A DNA stretch of 64,000 nt, from the NCBI GenBank assembly GCA_902168115.1, contig CABHPB010000072.1, positions 1-64,000 on the forward strand. The letters run 5' to 3'. The translations under genes and the position numbers were made by a program. The notes below the pieces were generated by a model, which saw only the letters and a program-made list of their open reading frames with translations, searched no databases and was not told the origin of the DNA. The stretch is from an uncultured Methylopila sp. (GTDB taxonomy: Bacteria; Pseudomonadota; Alphaproteobacteria; Rhizobiales; Methylopilaceae). Position 1 is the first letter of the stretch. Every line of letters starts with the position of its first letter. Positions 7,135-14,611 of the stretch are shown here, piece by piece.

Positions 7135-7917
7135 ATGTCAGCAGCGATTGATCGTCCCATGGCCGCGGGCGCTGGAGTTCCGTCGCAGATGTACGTCCGT
7201 TGCGCTGCTTGCCCTCTGCGAGTGCGTCCCGCTTTTCTGCAGAAGAGCGATGAAGAGGTCGCGCTCATCGAGACCTGGAAGAGCGATCATCTGCGTCTTG
7301 AGGCCGGCGCGGAATTCATTCATCCGGAACAGACCGATCCGGAACTCTTCACGCTGTTTTCGGGCTGGGCGTTCCGTTACAAGGAGCTCGCCGACGGACG
7401 GCGGCAGATCCTCAACTTCGCCTTGCCCGGCGACCTGATCGGGCTGCAGTCCTCCATGTTCGGCAAGTCGCCCTACGGGGCCGTCGCGCTGACCGACGTC
7501 GAGCTGTGCCTGCTCCCCCGCCGCAAGCTCGGCCGGCTGTTCGAGCGCTACCCGGAACTCGGCTACGAGGTGACCTGGCTCGGCGCGCGGGCCGAGTCGC
7601 TGGTCGACGAGAACCTGCTCAGCGCGGGCCGGCGCGGGGCCGCCGAACGGATCGCGGCGCTCGTCGCGGGTCTCTACAAGCGCGCCGAAACGCTCGGGCT
7701 CGTGGAGGACGGGACGCTCGAGCTTCCGCTCACCCAGCAGCACATCGCCGACGCGCTCGGCCTGTCGCTCGTCCACACCAACAAGACGCTCGCGCGGCTG
7801 CGCGCGCAGAAGCTGTTCGGGATCTCGGAGGGGCGCCTCATCGTCCACAACCTGCGCGGCGTGAGCCGGTTCGCCCAGCATTTCGAGGACGATATCACCC
7901 CACGCCCGATGATCTGA
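7135..7917 (+). CDS. Crp/Fnr-family transcriptional regulator
   Basis: 260 residues. An N-terminal cyclic-nucleotide-binding-like beta barrel (about 40-150, with FSGWAFRYKELADGRRQIL and LPGDLIGL) is joined by a dimer helix to a C-terminal Crp-type helix-turn-helix with LTQQHIADALGLSLVHTNKT as the recognition region. Two cysteines near the N-terminus (CAAC) are too few for an FNR-type 4Fe-4S cluster, so oxygen sensing is unlikely by that route. The ATG at 7135 has GGAA upstream; a TTG directly before it is ignored. It is transcribed divergently from the kinase-like gene at 6454 across a palindrome. The effector is unknown. Confidence 0.85.
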   Translation: MSAAIDRPMAAGAGVPSQMYVRCAACPLRVRPAFLQKSDEEVALIETWKSDHLRLEAGAEFIHPEQTDPELFTLFSGWAFRYKELADGRRQILNFALPGDLIGLQSSMFGKSPYGAVALTDVELCLLPRRKLGRLFERYPELGYEVTWLGARAESLVDENLLSAGRRGAAERIAALVAGLYKRAETLGLVEDGTLELPLTQQHIADALGLSLVHTNKTLARLRAQKLFGISEGRLIVHNLRGVSRFAQHFEDDITPRPMI

Positions 7918-7947
7918 CGGCGGCCGATCCGGCGACGAGTTTTAACC

Positions 7948-7970
7948 GTTCAACTGCATTTTTGTTGAAC
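7948..7970. repeat. 7-bp inverted repeat before galE
   Basis: GTTCAAC (7948-7954) and GTTGAAC (7964-7970) are separated by TGCATTTTT. The segment is locally AT-rich within a 137-base gap between the Crp/Fnr gene and galE. It could be an operator or a weak hairpin with a short T-run in its loop; nothing decides between them. Confidence 0.3.
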
Positions 7971-8054
7971 ATGAAGACCTTGCGCCCAATGTTCGATCGG
8001 GTCGGTCGCGCGCGCTCGTCGGGAGCGCGCCGCCACGGACGTCTGGACTCCGCG

Positions 8055-9053
8055 ATGACCGTCTTGGTGACCGGCGGCGCCGGGTACATCGGCAGCCACA
8101 TGACCCTCGCCCTCATGGACGCGGGCCGCGCCGTCGTCGTGCTCGACGACCTGTCGACCGGCTTCCGCAGCGCGGTGCCCGACGGCGTTCTCTTCGTCGA
8201 AGGCTGCGTCAGCGACGACCGCCTCGTGCGCACGATCATCGCCGAGCACGGCGTCGACGCCATCGTCCACTTCGCCGGCTCGATCGTCGTGCCGGATTCG
8301 GTGCGCGACCCGCTCGACTACTACCTGAACAACACGGTCCGCTCGCGCGCGCTGATCGCGGCGGCGGTCGCCGGCGGCGTGAAGCGCTTCGTGTTCTCCT
8401 CGACGGCGGCGGTCTACGGCGAGTCCGGCGGCGAGCCGCTCGACGAGGCCGCGCTGCTCGCGCCCGTCTCGCCCTACGGCGCCTCCAAGCTGATGACCGA
8501 GCGCATGCTGGCGGACTCCTCGGCCGCCTACGGGCTGCGCTACGTCGCGCTGCGCTACTTCAACGTGGCGGGCGCCGACCCGAGCGGGCGCTCGGGGTCG
8601 TCGAGCGCGCGCGCGACCCATCTCATCAAGCTCGCGACCCAGGTCGCGATCGGCAAGCGCGACAGCCTGCAAATCTACGGCGAGGACTATCCGACGCCAG
8701 ACGGCACGTGCCTGCGCGACTACATCCACGTCACCGACCTCGCCGAGGCGCACATGCTCGCGCTCGACCATCTGGCGCGCGGCGGCGGCGATCTCGTCGC
8801 CAATTGCGGCTACGGGCGCGCGGCCTCCGTGCGGGAGGTGATCGCGTCGGTGAAGCGGGTGTCCGGCTACGATTTCCCGGTCGACTCCGCGCCCCGGCGC
8901 GCCGGCGATCCGGCGGCGCTGGTCGCCCGGCCGGACCGCGCCAGAACCGTGCTTGGCTGGCGACCGCGCTTCGACGATCTCGACGTCATCGTCGCCCATG
9001 CGCTCGCATGGGAGAAGGCGCTTCCGGCGCCAGCGCCTGTGGCGGCGGCGTGA
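8055..9053 (+). CDS. galE: UDP-glucose 4-epimerase
   Basis: 332-residue short-chain dehydrogenase/reductase enzyme that interconverts UDP-glucose and UDP-galactose with bound NAD. Visible features are the nucleotide loop VTGGAGYIGSHM at the N-terminus, the catalytic Ser/Thr region SSTAAVYG, the YGASK Tyr-Lys pair, and the substrate-binding segments LRYFNVAGADPSG and CLRDYIHVTDLA. I chose ATG 8055 because it begins right at the Rossmann fold. An in-frame ATG at 7971 would add 28 Arg-rich residues. Supplying UDP-galactose for surface glycans fits the downstream genes, but UDP-arabinose or another 4-epimer cannot be excluded. Confidence 0.9.
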   Translation: MTVLVTGGAGYIGSHMTLALMDAGRAVVVLDDLSTGFRSAVPDGVLFVEGCVSDDRLVRTIIAEHGVDAIVHFAGSIVVPDSVRDPLDYYLNNTVRSRALIAAAVAGGVKRFVFSSTAAVYGESGGEPLDEAALLAPVSPYGASKLMTERMLADSSAAYGLRYVALRYFNVAGADPSGRSGSSSARATHLIKLATQVAIGKRDSLQIYGEDYPTPDGTCLRDYIHVTDLAEAHMLALDHLARGGGDLVANCGYGRAASVREVIASVKRVSGYDFPVDSAPRRAGDPAALVARPDRARTVLGWRPRFDDLDVIVAHALAWEKALPAPAPVAAA

Positions 9054-9063
9054 GAGCTGCGCG

Positions 9064-10512
9064 GTGACCGCGCCGGCCGAGGCCGCGCCGGGCGCCGTCC
9101 GGATCGACATCCCCGCGCGCATGGACCGGCTGCCATGGTCGCGCTTCCATCTGCTCGTGGTGATCGCGCTCGGCGTGACCTGGGTGCTCGACGGGCTCGA
9201 GGTGACGATCGTCGGCGCGCTCGCGCCGCGCCTGCAGGACAAGGCCTCGCTCGGCCTCACCGAAGCCGAGATCGGCGCGCTGGCGTCGTCCTACCTCGTC
9301 GGCGCCGTCATCGGCGCGCTCGGCTTCGGCTGGCTGACCGACCGCTTCGGGCGCAAGCTGATCTTCTTCACGACTCTCGGGATCTACGTGGCGGGCGTCG
9401 CGCTGTCCGCGATCGCCTGGGACTTCTGGAGCATGGCGGCCTTCCGCCTGCTGACGGGGATCGGGATCGGCGGCGAATACGCGGCGGTGAACTCCGCGAT
9501 CGACGAGCTGATGCCGGCGCGGCTGCGCGGGCGGGTCGCGCTGATCGTCAACGGCAGCTTCTGGGCCGGGGCCGCGCTCGGCTCGCTCGCGAGCGTCGCG
9601 CTGCTCGACGTCTCGCTGTTCTCGGTCGACGTCGGCTGGCGGCTCGGCTTTGCGATCGGGGCCGCGCTCGGCCTACTGATCCTGTTCACCCGCCGCTTCG
9701 TGCCGGAGAGCCCGCGCTGGCTCGCCTGCCATGACCGCATCCCGGAGGGTGAGGCCGTCACCGCGGAGATCGAGCGGCAGGTCGTCGAGGAAAAGGGCGC
9801 GGACCTGCCGCCCGCGAAGGGCGAACTGCTGATCCATCCGCAGAAGACCTTCGGCTTCGGGCTGATCTTCTCGTCTATGCTCGGGCAGTATCGCGGCCGC
9901 TCCGCGCTGGTCCTCGTGCTGATGATCGCGCAGGCATTTCTCTACAACGCGATCTTCTTTTCCTACGGGCTGATCCTGACCAAGTTTCACGGGGTGCCGG
10001 AGGCCCATGTCGGGCTCTATCTCGTGCCCTTCGCCATCGGGAACGTGATCGGCCCGATCGTGCTTGGGCCGTTTTTCGACACGGTCGGCCGGCGCCGCAT
10101 GATCTTCGCGACCTACGTGGTCTCCGGCGTTCTTCTGCTCGTCACCGGCTATCTGTTCGCGCTCGGCGCGCTCGGGCCGGTGAGCGAGACGGCGGCCTGG
10201 TGCGTGATCTTCTTCTTCGCCTCGGCGGCGGCGAGCTCGGCCTATCTCACCGCGAGCGAGGTGTTTCCGCTCGAGGTCCGGGCGCTCGCGATCGCCGCCT
10301 TCTACGCCGTCGGCACCGGTCTCGGCGGGGTCGTGGCCCCCTACGTCTTCGGCGTGCTGATCGGAGGCGGGGACGTCTGGCCGATCTTCTGGGGCTACGC
10401 CTTCGCGGCCGCGCTGATGATCGTCGCCGGCGTCGCGGCCCTCATTTGGGGGATAGACGCGGAGGGCCGATCTCTGGAAGAAATCGCCGCGCCCTTGTCG
10501 CAGGCCCGATAG
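9064..10512 (+). CDS. MFS transporter (sugar/organic acid porter type)
   Basis: About 482 residues with roughly 12 hydrophobic segments. It contains the MFS signature between helices 2 and 3 (GWLTDRFGRKL) and its half-repeat GPFFDTVGRRRM after helix 8, plus RLLTGIGIGGEYAAVNS in helix 4, typical of the sugar-porter/aromatic-acid symporter branches. The substrate cannot be assigned. The GTG at 9064, 10 bases after galE, gives a short cytoplasmic N-terminus; ATG 9121 is an alternative. Close spacing suggests co-transcription with galE. Confidence 0.85.
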   Translation: MTAPAEAAPGAVRIDIPARMDRLPWSRFHLLVVIALGVTWVLDGLEVTIVGALAPRLQDKASLGLTEAEIGALASSYLVGAVIGALGFGWLTDRFGRKLIFFTTLGIYVAGVALSAIAWDFWSMAAFRLLTGIGIGGEYAAVNSAIDELMPARLRGRVALIVNGSFWAGAALGSLASVALLDVSLFSVDVGWRLGFAIGAALGLLILFTRRFVPESPRWLACHDRIPEGEAVTAEIERQVVEEKGADLPPAKGELLIHPQKTFGFGLIFSSMLGQYRGRSALVLVLMIAQAFLYNAIFFSYGLILTKFHGVPEAHVGLYLVPFAIGNVIGPIVLGPFFDTVGRRRMIFATYVVSGVLLLVTGYLFALGALGPVSETAAWCVIFFFASAAASSAYLTASEVFPLEVRALAIAAFYAVGTGLGGVVAPYVFGVLIGGGDVWPIFWGYAFAAALMIVAGVAALIWGIDAEGRSLEEIAAPLSQAR

Positions 10513-10602
10513 CGCCCTTCATACCGGCGCCGATACGGCGCAGCATGCGGTCGACGAAGACCCCGTGCGCCGACGGCGACGACCTCCCACCGCTGGACCG
10601 AG

Positions 10603-11814
10603 ATGACCGAGCACGCGCCCGAGAAGAAGCCGACGGACGCCCCAGCCTCGTCGCTGCGGGACTGGCGGATCGACTTCTTCCGCGGGCTCGCGATCGTGTT
10701 CATCCTCTGGAACCACTCGGCCGAGAACGTGCTGAGCTGGTTCACGACGCGCCACTACGGCCTGTCCGATTCCGCCGAACTGTTCGTCTTCCTGTCGGGC
10801 TACGCGATGGCGACGATGTTCCTGGCGAAGTTCCTCGTCAGGCCGGTGACCGCGCTGCCTTACGCGGTGATGCGGGCTTTCACGCTCTACATCCACCACA
10901 TCGCGGCCTTTATCATCATCGCGACGCTGGCCTCGACCTATCGCGGCTGGGCCGGATCGAGCGTGATGGAGCGCGACCTCTTCATCCGGCCGTTCTTCGT
11001 GGCGACCGAGACGGTGATGCCGAAGCTCGCGACGCTGGCCTATCTGCCGCCGCTGCTCGACATCCTGCCGCTCTACATCCTGCTGACGCTGCTGATCGGC
11101 GTGCTGTTCTTCCTGTTCCGCGAGCGCTGGGCCTACTACGTCGCCTTCGCGATCCCGGTCTGGGCGATCGCCTGGTTCACGGGGCTGAACTTCTCGTCCT
11201 ATCCGGACACGCGCCTGTGGAGCCTCAACCCGCTCTCATGGCAGGCGGTGTTCCTCGCCGGCTTCTGCGTGTGCCTGATGCGCGACGAGCCGTGGCTGCG
11301 CCGGGTCGCAGCCTCGCCGGTGACGTTCGCGATCTCGGTCGCCATCCTCGTCGTGGGGCTGATCGGCGCCGCGCCGTGGGCGCAGCTCGGCATCGTCGAC
11401 TGGAAGGTGAGCTGGCTGCCCGGCTGGTTCGACAAGATGTACGCCTCGCCGGTGCGCCTGATCCATTTCCTCGCGATGGCGCACGTCACCACCGTGCTGC
11501 TCAAGAAGGACAACCCGATCGGGAACTCCGTCTTCGCCCGTTCGATGATCCTGATCGGCCGCCGCAGCCTGCCGTTGTTCGTGATCTGCACGGTGTTCGC
11601 GGCGACCAGCTACGCCGTCTTCGAATGGTTCGGGCGGTCCTACCTCGTCCAGATCGTGTACGAGGGCGGGATGGCGCTGGTGCTGGTCGGGCTCGCCTCC
11701 ATCGCCAACACGGTGGGCGAGGCGACGCGCGGCAAGCCGCAAAGCGCGCCCGCGCGCGCCACGGCCCAGAGCGCCGCCGTCGAGCGGCCGGAGCTCGCCG
11801 CGCGTCACGCCTGA
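10603..11814 (+). CDS. OpgC-like membrane acyltransferase
   Basis: 403 residues with about ten hydrophobic segments, opening with RDWRIDFFRGLAIVFILWNH, the hallmark of the OpgC/acyltransferase-3 related family. OpgC proteins add succinyl groups to osmoregulated periplasmic glucans at the inner membrane. The conserved ELFVFLSGYAMA block follows. It starts at ATG 10603, 90 bases after the MFS gene. Position between galE and secreted lectin-oxidases suggests work on an envelope or exported glycan. Family assignment is firm; the exact acceptor and acyl group are inference. Confidence 0.82.
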   Translation: MTEHAPEKKPTDAPASSLRDWRIDFFRGLAIVFILWNHSAENVLSWFTTRHYGLSDSAELFVFLSGYAMATMFLAKFLVRPVTALPYAVMRAFTLYIHHIAAFIIIATLASTYRGWAGSSVMERDLFIRPFFVATETVMPKLATLAYLPPLLDILPLYILLTLLIGVLFFLFRERWAYYVAFAIPVWAIAWFTGLNFSSYPDTRLWSLNPLSWQAVFLAGFCVCLMRDEPWLRRVAASPVTFAISVAILVVGLIGAAPWAQLGIVDWKVSWLPGWFDKMYASPVRLIHFLAMAHVTTVLLKKDNPIGNSVFARSMILIGRRSLPLFVICTVFAATSYAVFEWFGRSYLVQIVYEGGMALVLVGLASIANTVGEATRGKPQSAPARATAQSAAVERPELAARHA

Positions 11815-12009
11815 CAGCCCAAGCGGCGCGATCGGAAATGGTTCCGGATCAATGATTTGCGCGAAATTGCCCGAAAAACGCATGTATTCGGGCTATCAGC
11901 GTTAATCTTTACGCGCCAATTCGATTGTCGTTTCAGAAAATTTGACTGAGTTTTTCTCGGAAAACTGGCCGCAGTTGGAGTGCGGACGGCTTTTCCGGGG
12001 GGACTCACG

Positions 12010-14358
12010 ATGAACGGACTGCGCGCTTTGGCGTCGGCGGGGGCGGTGTTTTTCGGCTGCGTCGCGTTCGGGAACGACGCCGCGGCTCAGACGATCCCGT
12101 CGGCCGGGCAGATCAAGTCGCCGTTCAGCGGCCTCTGCGCCGAGATTTCGGGCGCCTCGACCGCGATCGGGGCGAGGGCCGTCCAGCAGGCCTGCGGCTC
12201 GGGAGCGCAGCAGCAGTGGGAGTTCCGCGCCAGCGCCGCGGGCGGCCACCAGATCGTCAACCGCAACAGCAACCTGTGCCTCGGCGTCGCCGGGGCCTCG
12301 GTGGTGCAGGGGACCGCGAGCGAGCAGCAGGCCTGCACTGGCGGGGCCGGCCAGCGCTGGAGCATCGTCGCAAGCGGCGCGGTCGTGGAGATCCGCAACG
12401 TCAATTCCGGCCAGTGCCTCGAGATCGGCGGGGCCTCGACCTCGCCGGGCGCGACGCTGAGCCAGTGGAACTGCGCCGGCGCCGCGCAGCAGACGTGGAC
12501 GCTCGCTCCGTCGGCCGCGCCGGGCGGCGGACTGCTCGTCAACCGCAACAGCGGCATGTGCGCCCACATCCCCGGCGCCAGCAAGGCGCAGCTGACCGCG
12601 CTCACCCAGTGGACCTGCGCGCAGCAGGCGCATCTGCTGTGGGATTTCCGGCCGGCGACGGGCGGCGCCTACCAGATCGTCAACCGCAACAGCGGCCTGT
12701 GCCTCGACGTCAACGGCGCCTCCAAGGCCGACGGCGCGACGGCGATCCAGTATCCGTGCGGGACGCAGGCCAACCAGCTCTGGACCATGCGTCCGAAGGC
12801 CGACTCCGTCGAGCTCGTCGCCGTCCATTCCGGCAAGTGCCTCGACGTCGAGGGCGGCTCGATCGACCACAGCGGCAAGATCCTGCAGTGGACATGCAAC
12901 AGCGGCGCGAACCAGCAGTGGACGGTCCTGGGCGCCGCCGCTCCCTCCGCCTGGACGGCCCGCCTTCCGCTGCCGATCGTGCCAGTCGCGGCCTCGGTGC
13001 TGAGAAACGGCAAGATCCTGACCTGGTCGGCCTATGACCGCTTCGCCTTCGGCGGCGACCAGGGCAAGACCTTCACCGCCATCTTCGACCCGGCGACCAA
13101 CTCGGCCTCCGAGCGGCTCGTGTCGAACACCGGCCACGACATGTTCTGCCCCGGCACCTCGGTGCTGGCCGACGGCCGGATCCTCGTGACCGGCGGCTCC
13201 TCGAGCAGCAAGGCGAGCATCTACGACCCGACGTCCAACGCCTGGACGGCGACCACCCGCCTCAACGTGCCGCGCGGCTATCAGGGCGACACGCTGCTCT
13301 CGACCGGCGACGTGTTCACGGTCGGCGGCTCGTGGAGCGGCGGGCAGGGCGGCAAGGTCGGCGAGGTCTGGAGCCGCTCGGCCGGCACGTGGCGCAGGCT
13401 GACCGGCGTCAGCGGCGAGTCGATGGCCGCGACCGATCCGGGCGGGATCTATCGCGGCGACAACCACATGTGGCTCTACGGCGCGGCCAACGGCTACGTC
13501 TTCCAGGCCGGCCCGAGCCAGATGATGCACTGGGTCAACACCGCCGGGACCGGAACGGTCTCGAACGCGGGCCTGCGCGGCGACGACGCCTATTCGATGA
13601 ACGGCAACGTCGTGATGTACGACGCCGGCAAGCTGCTCAAGATGGGCGGCGCGCCCGGCTACGAGGCTCGGCTCGCCAAGCCGGCGGCCTACGTGATCGA
13701 CTTCTCGCGCGGCCCCGGCCAGCCGGTCGCGGTGACGCGGCAGAAGCCGATGGCGTTCCCGCGCGCCTTCGCCAACGCGGTCGCTCTGCCGAACGGCGAG
13801 GTCGTCGTCATGGGCGGCCAGACCTATCCGACGCCGTTCAGCGACGCCCGCGCCATCATGATCCCCGAGATCTGGTCGCCGTCGAGCGGCGCCTTCACGC
13901 GGCTCGCCGACATGACCATCCCGCGCACCTATCACAGCGTCGCCGGGCTGATGCTCGACGGGCGCGTCTTCGTGGGCGGCGGCGGGCTCTGCGGCTCCTG
14001 CGCGACCAACCACGCCGACATCCAGATCCTGACGCCGCCCTACCTGCTTAACGCCGACGGCTCGGCGGCGGCGCGGCCGACGATATCGAGCGCGCCGACC
14101 ACTGGAACCTGGGGGCAGACGGTGACTGTCGGCGCGACCGGCGCGAGCGCCTTCGCCCTGGTGCGGCTCAGCTCGACCACGCACTCGGTCAACAACGACC
14201 AGCGCCGCTTGCCTCTGGCGATCGCCTCGTCGAGCGGCTCGAGCTTCCGGCTCCAGCTGCCGTCCGATCGCGGCACGCTGCTGCCGGGCGACTGGATGCT
14301 GTTCGCGATGAACGGCGCAGGCACGCCGAGCCTCGCCAAGATCATCCGGGTGCAGTGA
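12010..14358 (+). CDS. Secreted ricin-lectin/galactose-oxidase-like copper radical oxidase (large)
   Basis: 782 residues. A signal peptide (about 1-27, ending DAAAQ) is followed by six QxW subdomains (QQQWEF, GQRWSI, QQTWTL, HLLWDF, NQLWTM, NQQWTV), i.e. two ricin B beta-trefoils (about 30-315). Then come a seven-bladed kelch-type oxidase domain and a C-terminal Ig-like DUF1929 domain. All copper/radical residues of fungal galactose oxidase are present: Cys380 (DMFCPG), Tyr424 (RGYQG), Trp442 (GGSWSGG), Tyr641-His642 (RTYHS) and His725 (THSVNNDQRR). The Cys-Tyr (44) and Tyr-Trp (18) spacings equal those of the fungal enzyme. Expected reaction: alcohol to aldehyde with O2 to H2O2, outside the cytoplasm. 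Start ATG 12010 follows a GGGGGGA site. Confidence 0.9.
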   Translation: MNGLRALASAGAVFFGCVAFGNDAAAQTIPSAGQIKSPFSGLCAEISGASTAIGARAVQQACGSGAQQQWEFRASAAGGHQIVNRNSNLCLGVAGASVVQGTASEQQACTGGAGQRWSIVASGAVVEIRNVNSGQCLEIGGASTSPGATLSQWNCAGAAQQTWTLAPSAAPGGGLLVNRNSGMCAHIPGASKAQLTALTQWTCAQQAHLLWDFRPATGGAYQIVNRNSGLCLDVNGASKADGATAIQYPCGTQANQLWTMRPKADSVELVAVHSGKCLDVEGGSIDHSGKILQWTCNSGANQQWTVLGAAAPSAWTARLPLPIVPVAASVLRNGKILTWSAYDRFAFGGDQGKTFTAIFDPATNSASERLVSNTGHDMFCPGTSVLADGRILVTGGSSSSKASIYDPTSNAWTATTRLNVPRGYQGDTLLSTGDVFTVGGSWSGGQGGKVGEVWSRSAGTWRRLTGVSGESMAATDPGGIYRGDNHMWLYGAANGYVFQAGPSQMMHWVNTAGTGTVSNAGLRGDDAYSMNGNVVMYDAGKLLKMGGAPGYEARLAKPAAYVIDFSRGPGQPVAVTRQKPMAFPRAFANAVALPNGEVVVMGGQTYPTPFSDARAIMIPEIWSPSSGAFTRLADMTIPRTYHSVAGLMLDGRVFVGGGGLCGSCATNHADIQILTPPYLLNADGSAAARPTISSAPTTGTWGQTVTVGATGASAFALVRLSSTTHSVNNDQRRLPLAIASSSGSSFRLQLPSDRGTLLPGDWMLFAMNGAGTPSLAKIIRVQ

Positions 14359-14486
14359 TGACACTGCGCAAAAGAGGCGCGATGCGGCTGGCCCTGTTTT
14401 GCGCGACGGTGGCGATGCTCGCCGCCTTCGCGCCCTCGACCGCGCCCGAGGCTCCGGTCGTCCCGGGCGAGACGCTCGTCGACTGA
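14358..14486 (+). CDS. 42-residue coupled small ORF with a hydrophobic segment
   Basis: The ATG at 14358 shares its A with the TGA stop of the large oxidase (TGATG), a classic coupling junction. It encodes 42 residues: a basic start (MTLRKRGAMR), one hydrophobic stretch (LALFCATVAMLAAFA), then a short Pro/Val-rich acidic tail. It could be a small exported or membrane peptide helping secretion or maturation of the oxidase. It could also be a chance ORF in GC-rich DNA. No equivalent follows the second oxidase. Confidence 0.4.
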   Translation: MTLRKRGAMRLALFCATVAMLAAFAPSTAPEAPVVPGETLVD

Positions 14487-14611
14487 GATGACGGCGTTAG
14501 CGTTTCGTTAGGCCTGTCGGCACTTTGGCGTCGGTCCTTGAAGAAATTTTATCGCTGACTTGGCATTGATTTCGGCCGTACGGGCGCGTGGCGCCGCGGC
14601 AGGAAACCGAG

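Noticed and set aside
7196-7220. Possible FNR-type iron-sulfur cluster in the Crp/Fnr regulator
   Set aside because: Only a CxxC pair is present; FNR needs four cysteines.
7971-8054. Longer galE start at ATG 7971
   Set aside because: It would add 28 Arg-rich residues before the Rossmann fold and has no ribosome site; family members start at the 8055 position.
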